Source: an uncultured Eudoraea sp. (GTDB taxonomy: Bacteria; Bacteroidota; Bacteroidia; Flavobacteriales; Flavobacteriaceae). From it: a DNA stretch of 32,711 nt. Below, piece by piece: positions 17,817 to 26,065 of this stretch; the first letter of the stretch is position 1; each line of letters starts with the position of its first letter. The stretch spans positions 1 to 32,711 of the forward strand of contig NZ_CAMYIP010000108.1 of assembly GCF_947258525.1 (NCBI RefSeq), given 5' to 3'. The position numbers were made by a program, and so were the translations under genes. Under the pieces are notes generated by a model. It did not search any database. It worked only from the letters and a program-made list of their open reading frames with translations, and had not been told where the DNA came from.

Positions 17817-18188
17817 CTATTTATCTCCAAAATAAGATACCCCGTCACCACTTAAAAAATCTTCTCTTACAGGACTAAATGTGTCAATTAGTATCCCTTC
17901 TTTCAAACAAACTGCGCTATGCAATAAATTAGGCTCAATGTAAACTCCATCTCCGGCTTCTACAATTTTCTTTTCTCCATCAATTTCAAATTCAAATTTA
18001 CCTGAAACACAATAGGTAGCTTGTGTATGAAAATGTTGGTGTGGGGCGCCTAATGCTCCTTCCTGAAATTTCACTTTTACCATCATGATTTGGTTATCGT
18101 AACCTAAAAACTTTCTTGATACTCCCCCTCCAAGTTCTTCCCATTCCATTTCTTTTGAGGTAATGTACTTTTCACTAAATCGTTCCAT
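17817..18188 (-). CDS. kdgF: KdgF-like cupin, unsaturated uronate lineariser
   Basis: Small cupin of 123 residues, the full size of KdgF. KdgF speeds the ring opening of 4,5-unsaturated monouronates released from pectin or alginate to the linear keto acid. The metal site is expected from H50, H52 and Q56 in APHQHFHTQ and from H90 in EPNLLHS, with the cupin motif 2 around EAGDGVYIEP. It has no signal peptide and so acts in the cytoplasm. It sits between a PL7 lyase and an SDR, exactly where the pathway would place it. General cupins share the fold, so the name rests on the match of motif, size and context. Confidence 0.85.
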   Translation of the reverse strand: MERFSEKYITSKEMEWEELGGGVSRKFLGYDNQIMMVKVKFQEGALGAPHQHFHTQATYCVSGKFEFEIDGEKKIVEAGDGVYIEPNLLHSAVCLKEGILIDTFSPVREDFLSGDGVSYFGDK

Positions 18189-18378
18189 AATTTTTCTATA
18201 TTTCTATTTAAAATAATAAGGATCTGATTATTGGCAATCATGTCCGTTTCTATTTAATTTATGTGTACTTTTTTTTACACGAATCTATATTGCTACTCGA
18301 ATATTTCTGACCGCCGGAGACCTCCAACTTTTGAGTATTGCGCTACACATTATTGCGAATATAGGACTAACTCCAAAA

Positions 18379-20433
18379 TCACTTATTGTTAGGTATTGTA
18401 CCTGGACCCACTGTCGCTTCCAGAAACCACACTTCGGTATAGCAGCCATTTTCATACTGCTTAGCGATATCACCGCCATAGGTTTCCGCACCTGCGAACC
18501 ATACCATATTTGTTTCGGGACTTTTACCATTTGATTGGTTATAAGCACCTTGTTTAAAATAATTCAGCTCTCCGCTATAGGCAGTAGCACGCTCGGTCCC
18601 ATCTTGTCCTATAGGTACAAATAGTTGCTGCACTTGATCTGGTAGGTCTGATTTTTTTAGGTATTCAGACTCGACGAGATTTTTTGTAAATGTTTTTGTT
18701 TTATGGTTATCACTTTTGAATGTGAGATACATAATACCTTTATAGACATTTACTTCATAACTGAATTCTTCTCCTAATTCTATTCCATCCGCAGGCTCAG
18801 CAGGATACTCATTTTTGCTTGTTCCAATGACGGACATATCATTTCCCCATACTGCGGCCGAATATTCCCACCTTCCAGAATTATCATCGCCTGCTGTATT
18901 GATTTCATAATTCCAGAATACAGACCCTTTGGTATGGCCCGGAAATTTCTTATAAAATATTTTTAGCGGTTCATTTTCATGTCCTTCACCACTATGAATC
19001 TGCCCAACTACTGTTGAGTAAGAGGCCGCAACTCTGGCATCGCCAGAAGTAGAAACTTGCATGACCTTACAAGTGCCGGTTAGTTTACCCCCTTGTTCAG
19101 GCGTCCATTCTCTTTTTTCGTGTAACTCTGATCTTGTATTACTGGAGTTTTTTGAAGTGACACCTGAGTTTGGTGCTTTGTAGACTACCCAGCGTCTTGT
19201 ACCATCGATTACAGTATAGAAAAAATCTTTGTGTTCGAAGTCGACAAGGTTTTCCGAAGTTGTTCCATCGCCTAGTAATATTTTAAATTTATCCATAAAT
19301 GGAATCACCTCAATTGGATAAACTGTTTTTGTACTTAAGTCATCATTAGCTTGAAAGTACCCTGCATTGGATACGGCATCATCACTGATTGTGATATTTG
19401 CTGATTTAAACCAAACTTCAGCATAATTACCATCTGCATATTGCTTATGAAGATCACCACCATGGGTTTCAGCTCCTGAACACCATACTTTATTTACTTT
19501 AGGGTCTTTTCCGTTCGTTTGGTTGTAAGTTCCCAACTTAAAAAAGAGGCCTTCACCGGAATAAGCATTTTCCTGCTCTAGTCCATCTTGACCTATGGGT
19601 ACGAATAATTTTTTGACTTGTTCTGGTATATTTGAGCGTTGTGAATATTCAGAGGAAATGAGATTTTTAGTAAATGTTTTGGTCTCATGCCCTTCACTAG
19701 TGAACGTTAGATTCATAATTCCATCCTTAATATCCACTTCATAACTGAATTCTTCACCTAAAGCAATGCCATCTTGTGGTTCTGGTGGAAAAGTATTTTC
19801 ACCTGTTCCAACAACAGAAAAGTCATAACCCCAAATAGGATAGGAATAATCCCATCTACGCGAGTTATCATCACCCGCGGTATTGATTTCATAATGCCAA
19901 AAGACCGAACCTTTAGTATGACCAGGGAATTTTTTGTAAAATATTTTTAGCGGTTCGTTCTCATGACCGTCTGCACTATGAATCTGACCAACCACTACTG
20001 AATACGTGGCAGCAACACGAGCATCCCCGGTAGTTGACACATTCATAACCTTAAGGGTAGCGTTCATTTTGGCTTCCGTCATTGGTGTCCACTTTTTTAA
20101 TTGGGCCAGCTCGGTTCTTGTGTTGTTGGAAGAACCATGGGTATTGCCTGCATTAGGTGACTTAAATACTACCCAATCCCCATTGTCATCGCTTGCGGTA
20201 TAAAAGAAATCCTTGTTCTCATAGTCAGTTGCCTGACCTACATTAGAACCATCACCTAAGATTAAGTTCCAATGTTGGAAAAATGGTATGATGTCGTTTG
20301 CAGTAGTCCCCAGAGCTGACTTCTCAATCTCTTTTGTGTCGTTTTGCTTTTTATTCATATCTCCACAACTATGCAATAGTAAGATAACTCCTGCCATTAA
20401 GGTATAATGTAGAAAAGTTGATTTAAAGTTCAT
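18379..20433 (-). CDS. Alginate lyase lipoprotein with two tandem PL7 domains
   Basis: A 684-residue lipoprotein (LLHSC, lipid Cys 23), probably on the cell surface, that cuts alginate by beta-elimination. It contains two full PL7 (alginate lyase 2) domains, about residues 45-348 and 372-676. The active-site set is present in both: Arg in NTRTEL (R106) and NTRSEL (R434), QIH at 150-152 and 478-480, and the C-terminal Tyr in GTYNQ (Y303) and GAYNQ (Y631). In PL7 enzymes QIH is associated with guluronate-containing substrates. A block of 24 residues (156-179 and 484-507) differs at only one position between domains, a sign of internal duplication. The single-domain PL7 at 24965-26005 is a third copy. 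A double operator and promoter stand directly upstream. Confidence 0.92.
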   Translation of the reverse strand: MNFKSTFLHYTLMAGVILLLHSCGDMNKKQNDTKEIEKSALGTTANDIIPFFQHWNLILGDGSNVGQATDYENKDFFYTASDDNGDWVVFKSPNAGNTHGSSNNTRTELAQLKKWTPMTEAKMNATLKVMNVSTTGDARVAATYSVVVGQIHSADGHENEPLKIFYKKFPGHTKGSVFWHYEINTAGDDNSRRWDYSYPIWGYDFSVVGTGENTFPPEPQDGIALGEEFSYEVDIKDGIMNLTFTSEGHETKTFTKNLISSEYSQRSNIPEQVKKLFVPIGQDGLEQENAYSGEGLFFKLGTYNQTNGKDPKVNKVWCSGAETHGGDLHKQYADGNYAEVWFKSANITISDDAVSNAGYFQANDDLSTKTVYPIEVIPFMDKFKILLGDGTTSENLVDFEHKDFFYTVIDGTRRWVVYKAPNSGVTSKNSSNTRSELHEKREWTPEQGGKLTGTCKVMQVSTSGDARVAASYSTVVGQIHSGEGHENEPLKIFYKKFPGHTKGSVFWNYEINTAGDDNSGRWEYSAAVWGNDMSVIGTSKNEYPAEPADGIELGEEFSYEVNVYKGIMYLTFKSDNHKTKTFTKNLVESEYLKKSDLPDQVQQLFVPIGQDGTERATAYSGELNYFKQGAYNQSNGKSPETNMVWFAGAETYGGDIAKQYENGCYTEVWFLEATVGPGTIPNNK

Positions 20434-20502
20434 GTTGTTCTTTATGTTGGTTACAATTTAAAGTAATAATAGCTCCTCGATTAGCTTTTTCAACAGCCCT
20501 TT

Positions 20503-20539
20503 TAGTTATTCTAAACTGGTTTACCAGTTTGGTTTACCA
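20503..20539. promoter_or_regulatory. Double operator upstream of the tandem-PL7 lyase
   Basis: Two identical sites TGGTTTACCA lie at 20517-20526 and 20530-20539, 13 bp apart. A weak third copy (TAGTTATTCT, about 20503-20512) lies at a similar distance, echoing the triple site before susC. Confidence 0.75.
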
Positions 20540-20568
20540 AATATACGGCTATTTATAAAACTAACAAA
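20538..20568 (-). promoter_or_regulatory. Promoter of the tandem-PL7 lyase
   Basis: On the minus strand, TTTG (20565-20568) is followed after 19 bp by TATATTTG (20538-20545), an excellent match to the Bacteroidota TTTG-N19-TAnnTTTG promoter. The -7 box overlaps the operator by two bases. The predicted leader is about 98 nt. Confidence 0.7.
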
Positions 20569-20726
20569 TATTTAACATCAAATCGGTCGATAATATCATT
20601 GATTACTAATTTATCAAGAGCGAAGTCAATAATATGGGACTATAAAGAAGAATTTCATAATAAGTATATTCATTGTAGAACACCGCCGGAATATGTGCAC
20701 TAAATAATTTCAAATTGAATGGTGAT

Positions 20727-22487
20727 CTAGGGTTGGGTTGAAGAAATTTTGCTTTTGGTACTGCGTCTAAACAAATAGCCTATAGTACCAATGCTTAGTG
20801 AACAAAGCACAAATATCAATCTACCCCATAATGGATTGGGGATTAAAGCCATAAGCATAATACCAACACTCATTACAAGCACCATGCCTCCCAATTTATT
20901 TCTTTGTTGACGGTCCACCTCGTCTTGCTGATCATCTGCTATAACTGGTCTTTTTAGATCCTCGAAAAAGCGATCAGTTTCTTCTTTGTGATTGTCTTTT
21001 GCTTCATTGTAAAACAATGAAGTTGCCCAGAAAAAACCTCCCGTAATAAACACATGCCCGGCAATAGTTAGAATTATATTCATGTCAACAATTTCACGAC
21101 TAGTTAAAGATTCGACACCTAACCATGAAACAAAAACATTCGCAGTAATAACATTATCAATCATCCAGGAAACACCTAAACCTAGAGCAATAGTAACCCA
21201 AGGTGCCCATTTAGGGGTCTTTTTAACAACGATACCAACTACTAATGGAACCATCATTGGCAGCTGTACCATAGTTGAAACTCTCATCATAAGTTCATAT
21301 AAACTGAGTTCTTTAAGCGATGCGAAATACATCGCAACACCGATAACTCCCAGACCACTTATAAAGCTAACCAGTTGACTGATTCTCAGTATTTTACTGT
21401 CTTTTTTTTGTTTATTCTTTTTAGCCAGAAACGGTTGATAGATACTTCTGATAAAGATACCCGCGTTTTTATTCAGCGCTGAGTCCATAGAAGACATAGA
21501 AGCGGCAAAAAGGCCGGCCATCAATAACCCAACAGTCCCAATAGGCATGGCATTACGGGCAAATACTAAATAGACGGCATCTGTCGCCTTGTTTCCCAGT
21601 TGTGCATAGTCATCAGGGGCATCCGGGTATATAGTAGCAGCTGCCCACGGCGGGATAAACCAAATAATAGTTCCCACGCCCATTAGCGTCATGGCTAATA
21701 AGGCCGCTTTACGGGCGTTAATGGAGTCTTTTGCACCGAGAAATCGAAATGAATCATGAAGATTCATCATGGTTATAATCTGTTTCGGTAAAAAGAAGAT
21801 GAAAGTACCGAACAATATTAAAGGGTAGTTCATATTCGGACCTATGAGAAAACCGCCTGGAAAATTTTTAACCAAATTAACCGGGCCATCAATCATTACC
21901 AATGCCACTATCGCGGTAGCCACCGAAACAACAGCTACAACCAAAGTTTGAACAAAGTCAGAAGCTACAACCCCCCAGGCTCCTGATAGTACCGATACAA
22001 AAACAACCGTCAAACCAATCCCAATAATGGTTGTAAAGATGTCGGCATCGAAAACGGCACTGGTAAAAACCCCTAGAGCGTTTAACCAAACTCCGGCATT
22101 TATGAAGGAAAATACAATTAACGCCCAGGAAAAAAACAGTTCATTTCCAGATCCAAATCGCCTTTTTATTGCTTCTGTTGGCGTATCTACCCTCATTTGT
22201 CTGAATCTATGAGCGAAGAATAAATATCCACAATAGAATGCAAAAGTATTACCAATATAGACGGCACAAATGGCGAAACCGTCGTTGAAGGCTTTACCTG
22301 CCGCACCAGTAAAAGTCACTGCTGAAAATTGCGCCATAAAAGCAGTAGCCCCTACCATCCACCACAACATTCTTCCGCCGCCGCGAAAATAATCACTTGT
22401 AGATTTACTAGCCATCCGTGAAAACACCACACCAATTGCAAGGATTAATACAAAGTAGATAGCTATTACCAGATAGTCATAAAACAT
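20727..22487 (-). CDS. Sodium:solute symporter (SSS family)
   Basis: Inner-membrane Na+ symporter of 586 residues with about 14 hydrophobic helices. The N-terminal part carries YLVIAIYFVLILAIGVVFSR, the SSS stretch SKSTSDYFRGGGRMLWWMVG, and MAQFSAVTFTGAAGKAF around the sodium site. It likely imports uronate or unsaturated alginate products into the cytoplasm. It lies 12 bp downstream of the Gfo/Idh/MocA gene and is the last gene of the operon starting with the PL6 lyase. It is a second uptake route besides the MFS carrier, perhaps for a different monomer such as saturated mannuronate. Confidence 0.9.
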   Translation of the reverse strand: MFYDYLVIAIYFVLILAIGVVFSRMASKSTSDYFRGGGRMLWWMVGATAFMAQFSAVTFTGAAGKAFNDGFAICAVYIGNTFAFYCGYLFFAHRFRQMRVDTPTEAIKRRFGSGNELFFSWALIVFSFINAGVWLNALGVFTSAVFDADIFTTIIGIGLTVVFVSVLSGAWGVVASDFVQTLVVAVVSVATAIVALVMIDGPVNLVKNFPGGFLIGPNMNYPLILFGTFIFFLPKQIITMMNLHDSFRFLGAKDSINARKAALLAMTLMGVGTIIWFIPPWAAATIYPDAPDDYAQLGNKATDAVYLVFARNAMPIGTVGLLMAGLFAASMSSMDSALNKNAGIFIRSIYQPFLAKKNKQKKDSKILRISQLVSFISGLGVIGVAMYFASLKELSLYELMMRVSTMVQLPMMVPLVVGIVVKKTPKWAPWVTIALGLGVSWMIDNVITANVFVSWLGVESLTSREIVDMNIILTIAGHVFITGGFFWATSLFYNEAKDNHKEETDRFFEDLKRPVIADDQQDEVDRQQRNKLGGMVLVMSVGIMLMALIPNPLWGRLIFVLCSLSIGTIGYLFRRSTKSKISSTQP

Positions 22488-22499
22488 AATTTTGCCTTT

Positions 22500-23639
22500 T
22501 TATTGCAGATGACGAACATCTGTCCAGTTCTCATTCTTTCTGATTAAATCAATGAGTTGCTGGTACAGACTTCCCTCTTTGAAGGATTGGTAAGGAGCAA
22601 CAGTTTCTCCTTTAATATCTTTTACGAATTCTCTAACCAAGTAATGCCAATTGCGCTCCGTATCGCCATTAACTTTTGGCTGGTCATCAACAATTTCCTG
22701 AGGTAACGGCAGCTCTTGCCAAGTTTTATTTTCATCCCAAACATACAACGGACCCATGCCATAGTGTCCTTTAATATATATAGCTCCCTTCGTACCGTAA
22801 AACACGATATGGTCTTCATTAAACCTAGGATTAAGCCCACCATGTTTAAACAGAACGGAAACTGGTTTTGTGGCCATTGGGCTTTCCAGCTGCGCCAGTA
22901 CGGTATAGGACCATTCGACATTACTTTCTCCCCATTTAAGTGCGGGGTCGTTGAGATCTTTGGGAATATGGTCTCTTCTCGTCTTGAAATTATGTACACC
23001 TTCAACGATGGGTGCTTTGCCCAAGTCGTCGCGCACTTCTCCGATTATCGACAAGATTTTTTCGCCGATTACCGACGTAGCAATGGACATCATGTGGGTA
23101 AAGTTGTTGTTCAAACGACCACCACCATCTTCTTTTCTATGCGACCATCCGAAGGGAATATCCCGCTCCAGATTGAAGTGCGATATAAACTCGGCTTCCA
23201 CAGGTTCGCCAATCAAGCCATTTGCCACTAGTTGCTTAGCATGAATGACACATGGCATATAACGAAAGCTAGAAGCAAATGCCGTTTTTACTTTTTTCTC
23301 TTTGGCAAGTTCATACAACTCCACTGCTGAATCTCCACTATTTGTGAGGGGCTTTTCGCAAAATACATGACATCCGAACTCGATTGCCTGTATTATTGTT
23401 TCATAGTGGGCGCCACCAGGAGTCGCGATAGAAACAATATCGGGTTGACAATCTTTCAATGCTCGTTGCCAATCTGTTCCAGAATAGGGAATCTCCATTT
23501 TCCTGGCCACCTCACTTACTACCCTTGGCGTTCTTCCAACAATGCCCACTACTTCAGCACCTACAGCCCGAAACGCATCTGCATGACCTTGGCCGGCAAA
23601 ACCGGTTCCCGATATAAGTACTTTTAACTTCCTATCCAT
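22500..23639 (-). CDS. Gfo/Idh/MocA-family NAD(P)-dependent oxidoreductase
   Basis: Oxidoreductase of 379 residues with an N-terminal Rossmann fold (ISGTGFAGQGHADAF, about 9-23) and the family signature EKPLTNSG (about 95-102). The C-terminal alpha/beta domain carries a HKREDGGG/NNFTHMM region that forms the sugar pocket. It has no signal peptide. The gene lies between D-mannonate dehydratase and the SSS symporter, with a 42-bp gap to the dehydratase. A plausible role is to make or remove a sugar acid feeding the dehydratase, for example reduction of mannuronate to mannonate, but members of this family act on many sugars and the substrate cannot be read from the sequence. Confidence 0.85.
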   Translation of the reverse strand: MDRKLKVLISGTGFAGQGHADAFRAVGAEVVGIVGRTPRVVSEVARKMEIPYSGTDWQRALKDCQPDIVSIATPGGAHYETIIQAIEFGCHVFCEKPLTNSGDSAVELYELAKEKKVKTAFASSFRYMPCVIHAKQLVANGLIGEPVEAEFISHFNLERDIPFGWSHRKEDGGGRLNNNFTHMMSIATSVIGEKILSIIGEVRDDLGKAPIVEGVHNFKTRRDHIPKDLNDPALKWGESNVEWSYTVLAQLESPMATKPVSVLFKHGGLNPRFNEDHIVFYGTKGAIYIKGHYGMGPLYVWDENKTWQELPLPQEIVDDQPKVNGDTERNWHYLVREFVKDIKGETVAPYQSFKEGSLYQQLIDLIRKNENWTDVRHLQ

Positions 23640-23681
23640 TTGTTGAGCTTTTGATTTATTGCTTTCTCTGATGGCTGCGTT

Positions 23682-24899
23682 TTACCAATTCCATAAGGTG
23701 CCATCTTCTAACCGATTTATAGGAAGGTACGATCGCTTGTAGGGGTATTTCTTTGCTGCTTCCTCGTCGAAATCAACGCCCCATCCGGGTTTGTCATCCA
23801 TATACAACAACCCTTCTTTTAATTCAACTTTGTAATGGAACACTTCGTTCAGCTCAGGAGTGCCGAAACCGATAAATTCCTGGACACCGAAATTAGGGGC
23901 CCAAAGATTAAAATGCATATGTGCCATTAAGCAAACGGGCGAAAGGTCTGGTGCTCCGTGTGGTGCCATTCGCACATGATATAAAGATGCAAAGTCTGCC
24001 AATTTTTTTAGCGGTGTTAATCCTCCGCCATGTGTGACCGCAGTTCGCACATAATCTATCCATTGGTTTTGTATCATCTCTTTGGCATCCCAAAGGGTGT
24101 TGAATTTTTCTCCTGCAGCCAAAGGTGTATTGGTATGTTCTCTAATGATTTTATAGCCTTCGGCATTTTCAGTGGTCACTGGATCCTCTATAAAAAGTAA
24201 CTTATAAGGTTCCAATAGTTTGCCCAATCGTGATGCCTCGATAGGGGTCAATCTGCTATGCACATCGTGGCATAGCTCTATTTCATAGCCAAATTTCTCT
24301 CTTGCCTGTTTAAAGAGTTCAGGAATAAAATTCATGTATTTGGTGGTCGACCACTTTTGTTCTGGCGGTAAAGGTCGATTCCCCTGTAATTCATAATAGT
24401 TTTTTTTGCCCTCCATGGTACCGTACGTACCCTTCGTATTGGGAATGGTACACTGTAAGCGCACAGCTTTGTATCCTTTTTTTATCATAGTACCCAGGTT
24501 TTTCAGAACTTCTTCTATGGTTTCCCCATTGGCATGACCGTATACCCTAACTCCTTTTCTACTTTTTCCACCGAGTAGTTGGTAGACCGGCATATGGGCA
24601 AGCTTTCCCTTGATATCCCAAAGCGCCATATCTATGGCACCAATAGCAGCAATACTCACAGCACCATTTTGCCAATAGGCTCCTTTGTATAGGTAATGCC
24701 AAATATCCTCGATTTGATGGGCATCCTTTCCTATAAGACAGGGAACGATATGTTGCTCTAAATAAGCTACTACAGCCATTTCCCTACCGTTAAGAGTGGC
24801 ATCTCCCAGCCCGTAAGTATCATTTTCTGTTATAATCTTAACGGTAACAAAATTGCGCCCCGGTCTGCAAACAAAAACTTTTATATCCTTTATTCTCAT
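23682..24899 (-). CDS. manD: D-mannonate dehydratase (ManD/RspA group, enolase superfamily)
   Basis: Enolase-superfamily protein of 405 residues that dehydrates D-mannonate (in some homologues also D-gluconate) to KDG. From memory, the N-terminal part (PGRNFVTVKI, then GDATLNGRE and GAYWQNGAVS) is close to characterised ManD proteins. R147 and Y159 match the catalytic pair of ManD. D212 and H214 in HDVHSR, E238 in FIEDP and E264 in AAGEKF supply the metal ligands and acid catalyst. No signal peptide is seen. Placement beside the Gfo/Idh/MocA gene and in an alginate locus points to the saturated D-mannuronate branch: mannuronate to mannonate to KDG. Within the ManD group, activity ranges from high to very low, so the assignment is firm for family and moderate for reaction. 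Confidence 0.88.
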   Translation of the reverse strand: MRIKDIKVFVCRPGRNFVTVKIITENDTYGLGDATLNGREMAVVAYLEQHIVPCLIGKDAHQIEDIWHYLYKGAYWQNGAVSIAAIGAIDMALWDIKGKLAHMPVYQLLGGKSRKGVRVYGHANGETIEEVLKNLGTMIKKGYKAVRLQCTIPNTKGTYGTMEGKKNYYELQGNRPLPPEQKWSTTKYMNFIPELFKQAREKFGYEIELCHDVHSRLTPIEASRLGKLLEPYKLLFIEDPVTTENAEGYKIIREHTNTPLAAGEKFNTLWDAKEMIQNQWIDYVRTAVTHGGGLTPLKKLADFASLYHVRMAPHGAPDLSPVCLMAHMHFNLWAPNFGVQEFIGFGTPELNEVFHYKVELKEGLLYMDDKPGWGVDFDEEAAKKYPYKRSYLPINRLEDGTLWNW

Positions 24900-24964
24900 C
24901 CTAGTATCTTTTGGAATTCCAATTTGGTTTTAATGAAGAATTTTGCCAAAGTAATCCATAGAAA

Positions 24965-26005
24965 TTATTCTTTTCCTGGCAATGTACCAGAACTTACAGA
25001 AGCGTCTTTAAACCAAATCTCTGCATAACTTCCATTGGCATATTGTTTTGCTATATCACCATCAAAAGTTTCTGACTTAGTACTTTTCCCGTTAGCCTGA
25101 TTATAAGCACCTTGTTTAAAATACTGAATTTCACCAGCATAGGCATTTTCACGTTCAATTCCGTCTCGTCCTTTTGACGCGTATACGGTCAAAACTTGTT
25201 GTGGAATGTCAGACTTTTTCGCAAAATCTGATTTCAGTAAGCTTTTTGTGAATGTTTTAGTCTCATGTCCATTACTAGTAAAAGTGAGGTACATAATACC
25301 GTTATAAACATTTACTTCGTAGGTGAACTCTTCACCTAAGGCAATACCATCTTCTGGTTCATCTGGATATGTCGTTGGATTTGTCCCAACAACTGAAAAA
25401 TCATATCCCCAAACTGCTGTTGAAAAATCCCATCTTCCAGAATTATCACCTTTTGTATTGATTTCATAATTCCAAAAAACTGAGCCTTTTGTATGACCTG
25501 GAAATTTTTTATAAAAGATTTTTAAAGGTTCGTTTTCGTGTCCTTCATCACTATGAATTTGCCCAACCACTACTGAATAAGAAGAGGGAACTCTTGCATC
25601 ACCTGTGGTTGAAACGTGCTGTACTTTTAATGTACCTGTTAATTTACCCCCTGTTTCGGGAACCCAATGTGCTTTTTGCCCTAATTCTGTTCTTGTGTTA
25701 CTTGATGTGCGTGAGGTAATACCAGAATTAGGTGTTTTATAAACTACCCAATCTGTTTTTCCATCATTTGCAACATAAAAGAAATCTTTCTTCTCATAAT
25801 TCACTAATTCCTCAGAGCGAGTACCATCACCTAAAAGAATTTTCCATTCATCCATAAAGGGAATTACATCGCTCGGATAAATTGTGGCCTTAGAGTCTTC
25901 ATTTTTAGATTTTTTGGCTTTATCAAAGCAACTGTTTATGAATAATACAAGGCCAATCATTAAAAGAGATTGCACTAATGATTTAAGAGTTTTATTGCCC
26001 ATCAT
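24965..26005 (-). CDS. PL7 alginate lyase lipoprotein, single domain
   Basis: A 346-residue lipoprotein (LFINSC, lipid Cys 26) with one PL7 domain. The active-site residues are R105 in NTRTEL, QIH at 149-151 and Y301 in GAYNQ. It is strongly alike to both halves of the tandem-PL7 protein at 18379-20433, including the HENEPLKIFYKKFPGHTKGS block and a C-terminal tail of similar form (SGTLPGKE against GPGTIPNNK). It differs near the C-terminus: the GAETxGGD segment of the tandem protein is shortened to SETFDGD. It sits in the PL6 operon between the KdgK-like kinase and ManD. The two neighbouring Met codons at the start are equally usable. Confidence 0.92.
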   Translation of the reverse strand: MMGNKTLKSLVQSLLMIGLVLFINSCFDKAKKSKNEDSKATIYPSDVIPFMDEWKILLGDGTRSEELVNYEKKDFFYVANDGKTDWVVYKTPNSGITSRTSSNTRTELGQKAHWVPETGGKLTGTLKVQHVSTTGDARVPSSYSVVVGQIHSDEGHENEPLKIFYKKFPGHTKGSVFWNYEINTKGDNSGRWDFSTAVWGYDFSVVGTNPTTYPDEPEDGIALGEEFTYEVNVYNGIMYLTFTSNGHETKTFTKSLLKSDFAKKSDIPQQVLTVYASKGRDGIERENAYAGEIQYFKQGAYNQANGKSTKSETFDGDIAKQYANGSYAEIWFKDASVSSGTLPGKE

Positions 26006-26065
26006 ATTAGATTTTTGATTAATTCTTTTTGAAATGGAACGTGGGGTATATTGTTCATTAAAAAA

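Noticed and set aside
18262-18285. GTGTA/TACAC hairpin after the PL7-kdgF gap as a terminator
   Set aside because: The stem is only 5 bp with a T-rich loop and no T tract after it on the minus strand; too weak to call.
18285-18548. Minus-strand 87-codon frame overlapping the 3' end of the tandem-PL7 gene
   Set aside because: It overlaps the lyase C-terminus in another frame and has no recognisable domain; the lyase frame carries the PL7 C-terminal motif.
22716-23231. Plus-strand 171-codon open frame opposite the Gfo/Idh/MocA gene
   Set aside because: It is a shadow of the strongly supported oxidoreductase frame, with composition typical of antisense reading and no domain.
24900-24964. TTTGGTTTTAAT before manD as another operator
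   Set aside because: Only one half-site matches, with no ACCA half and no 13-bp repeat; it lies inside an operon.
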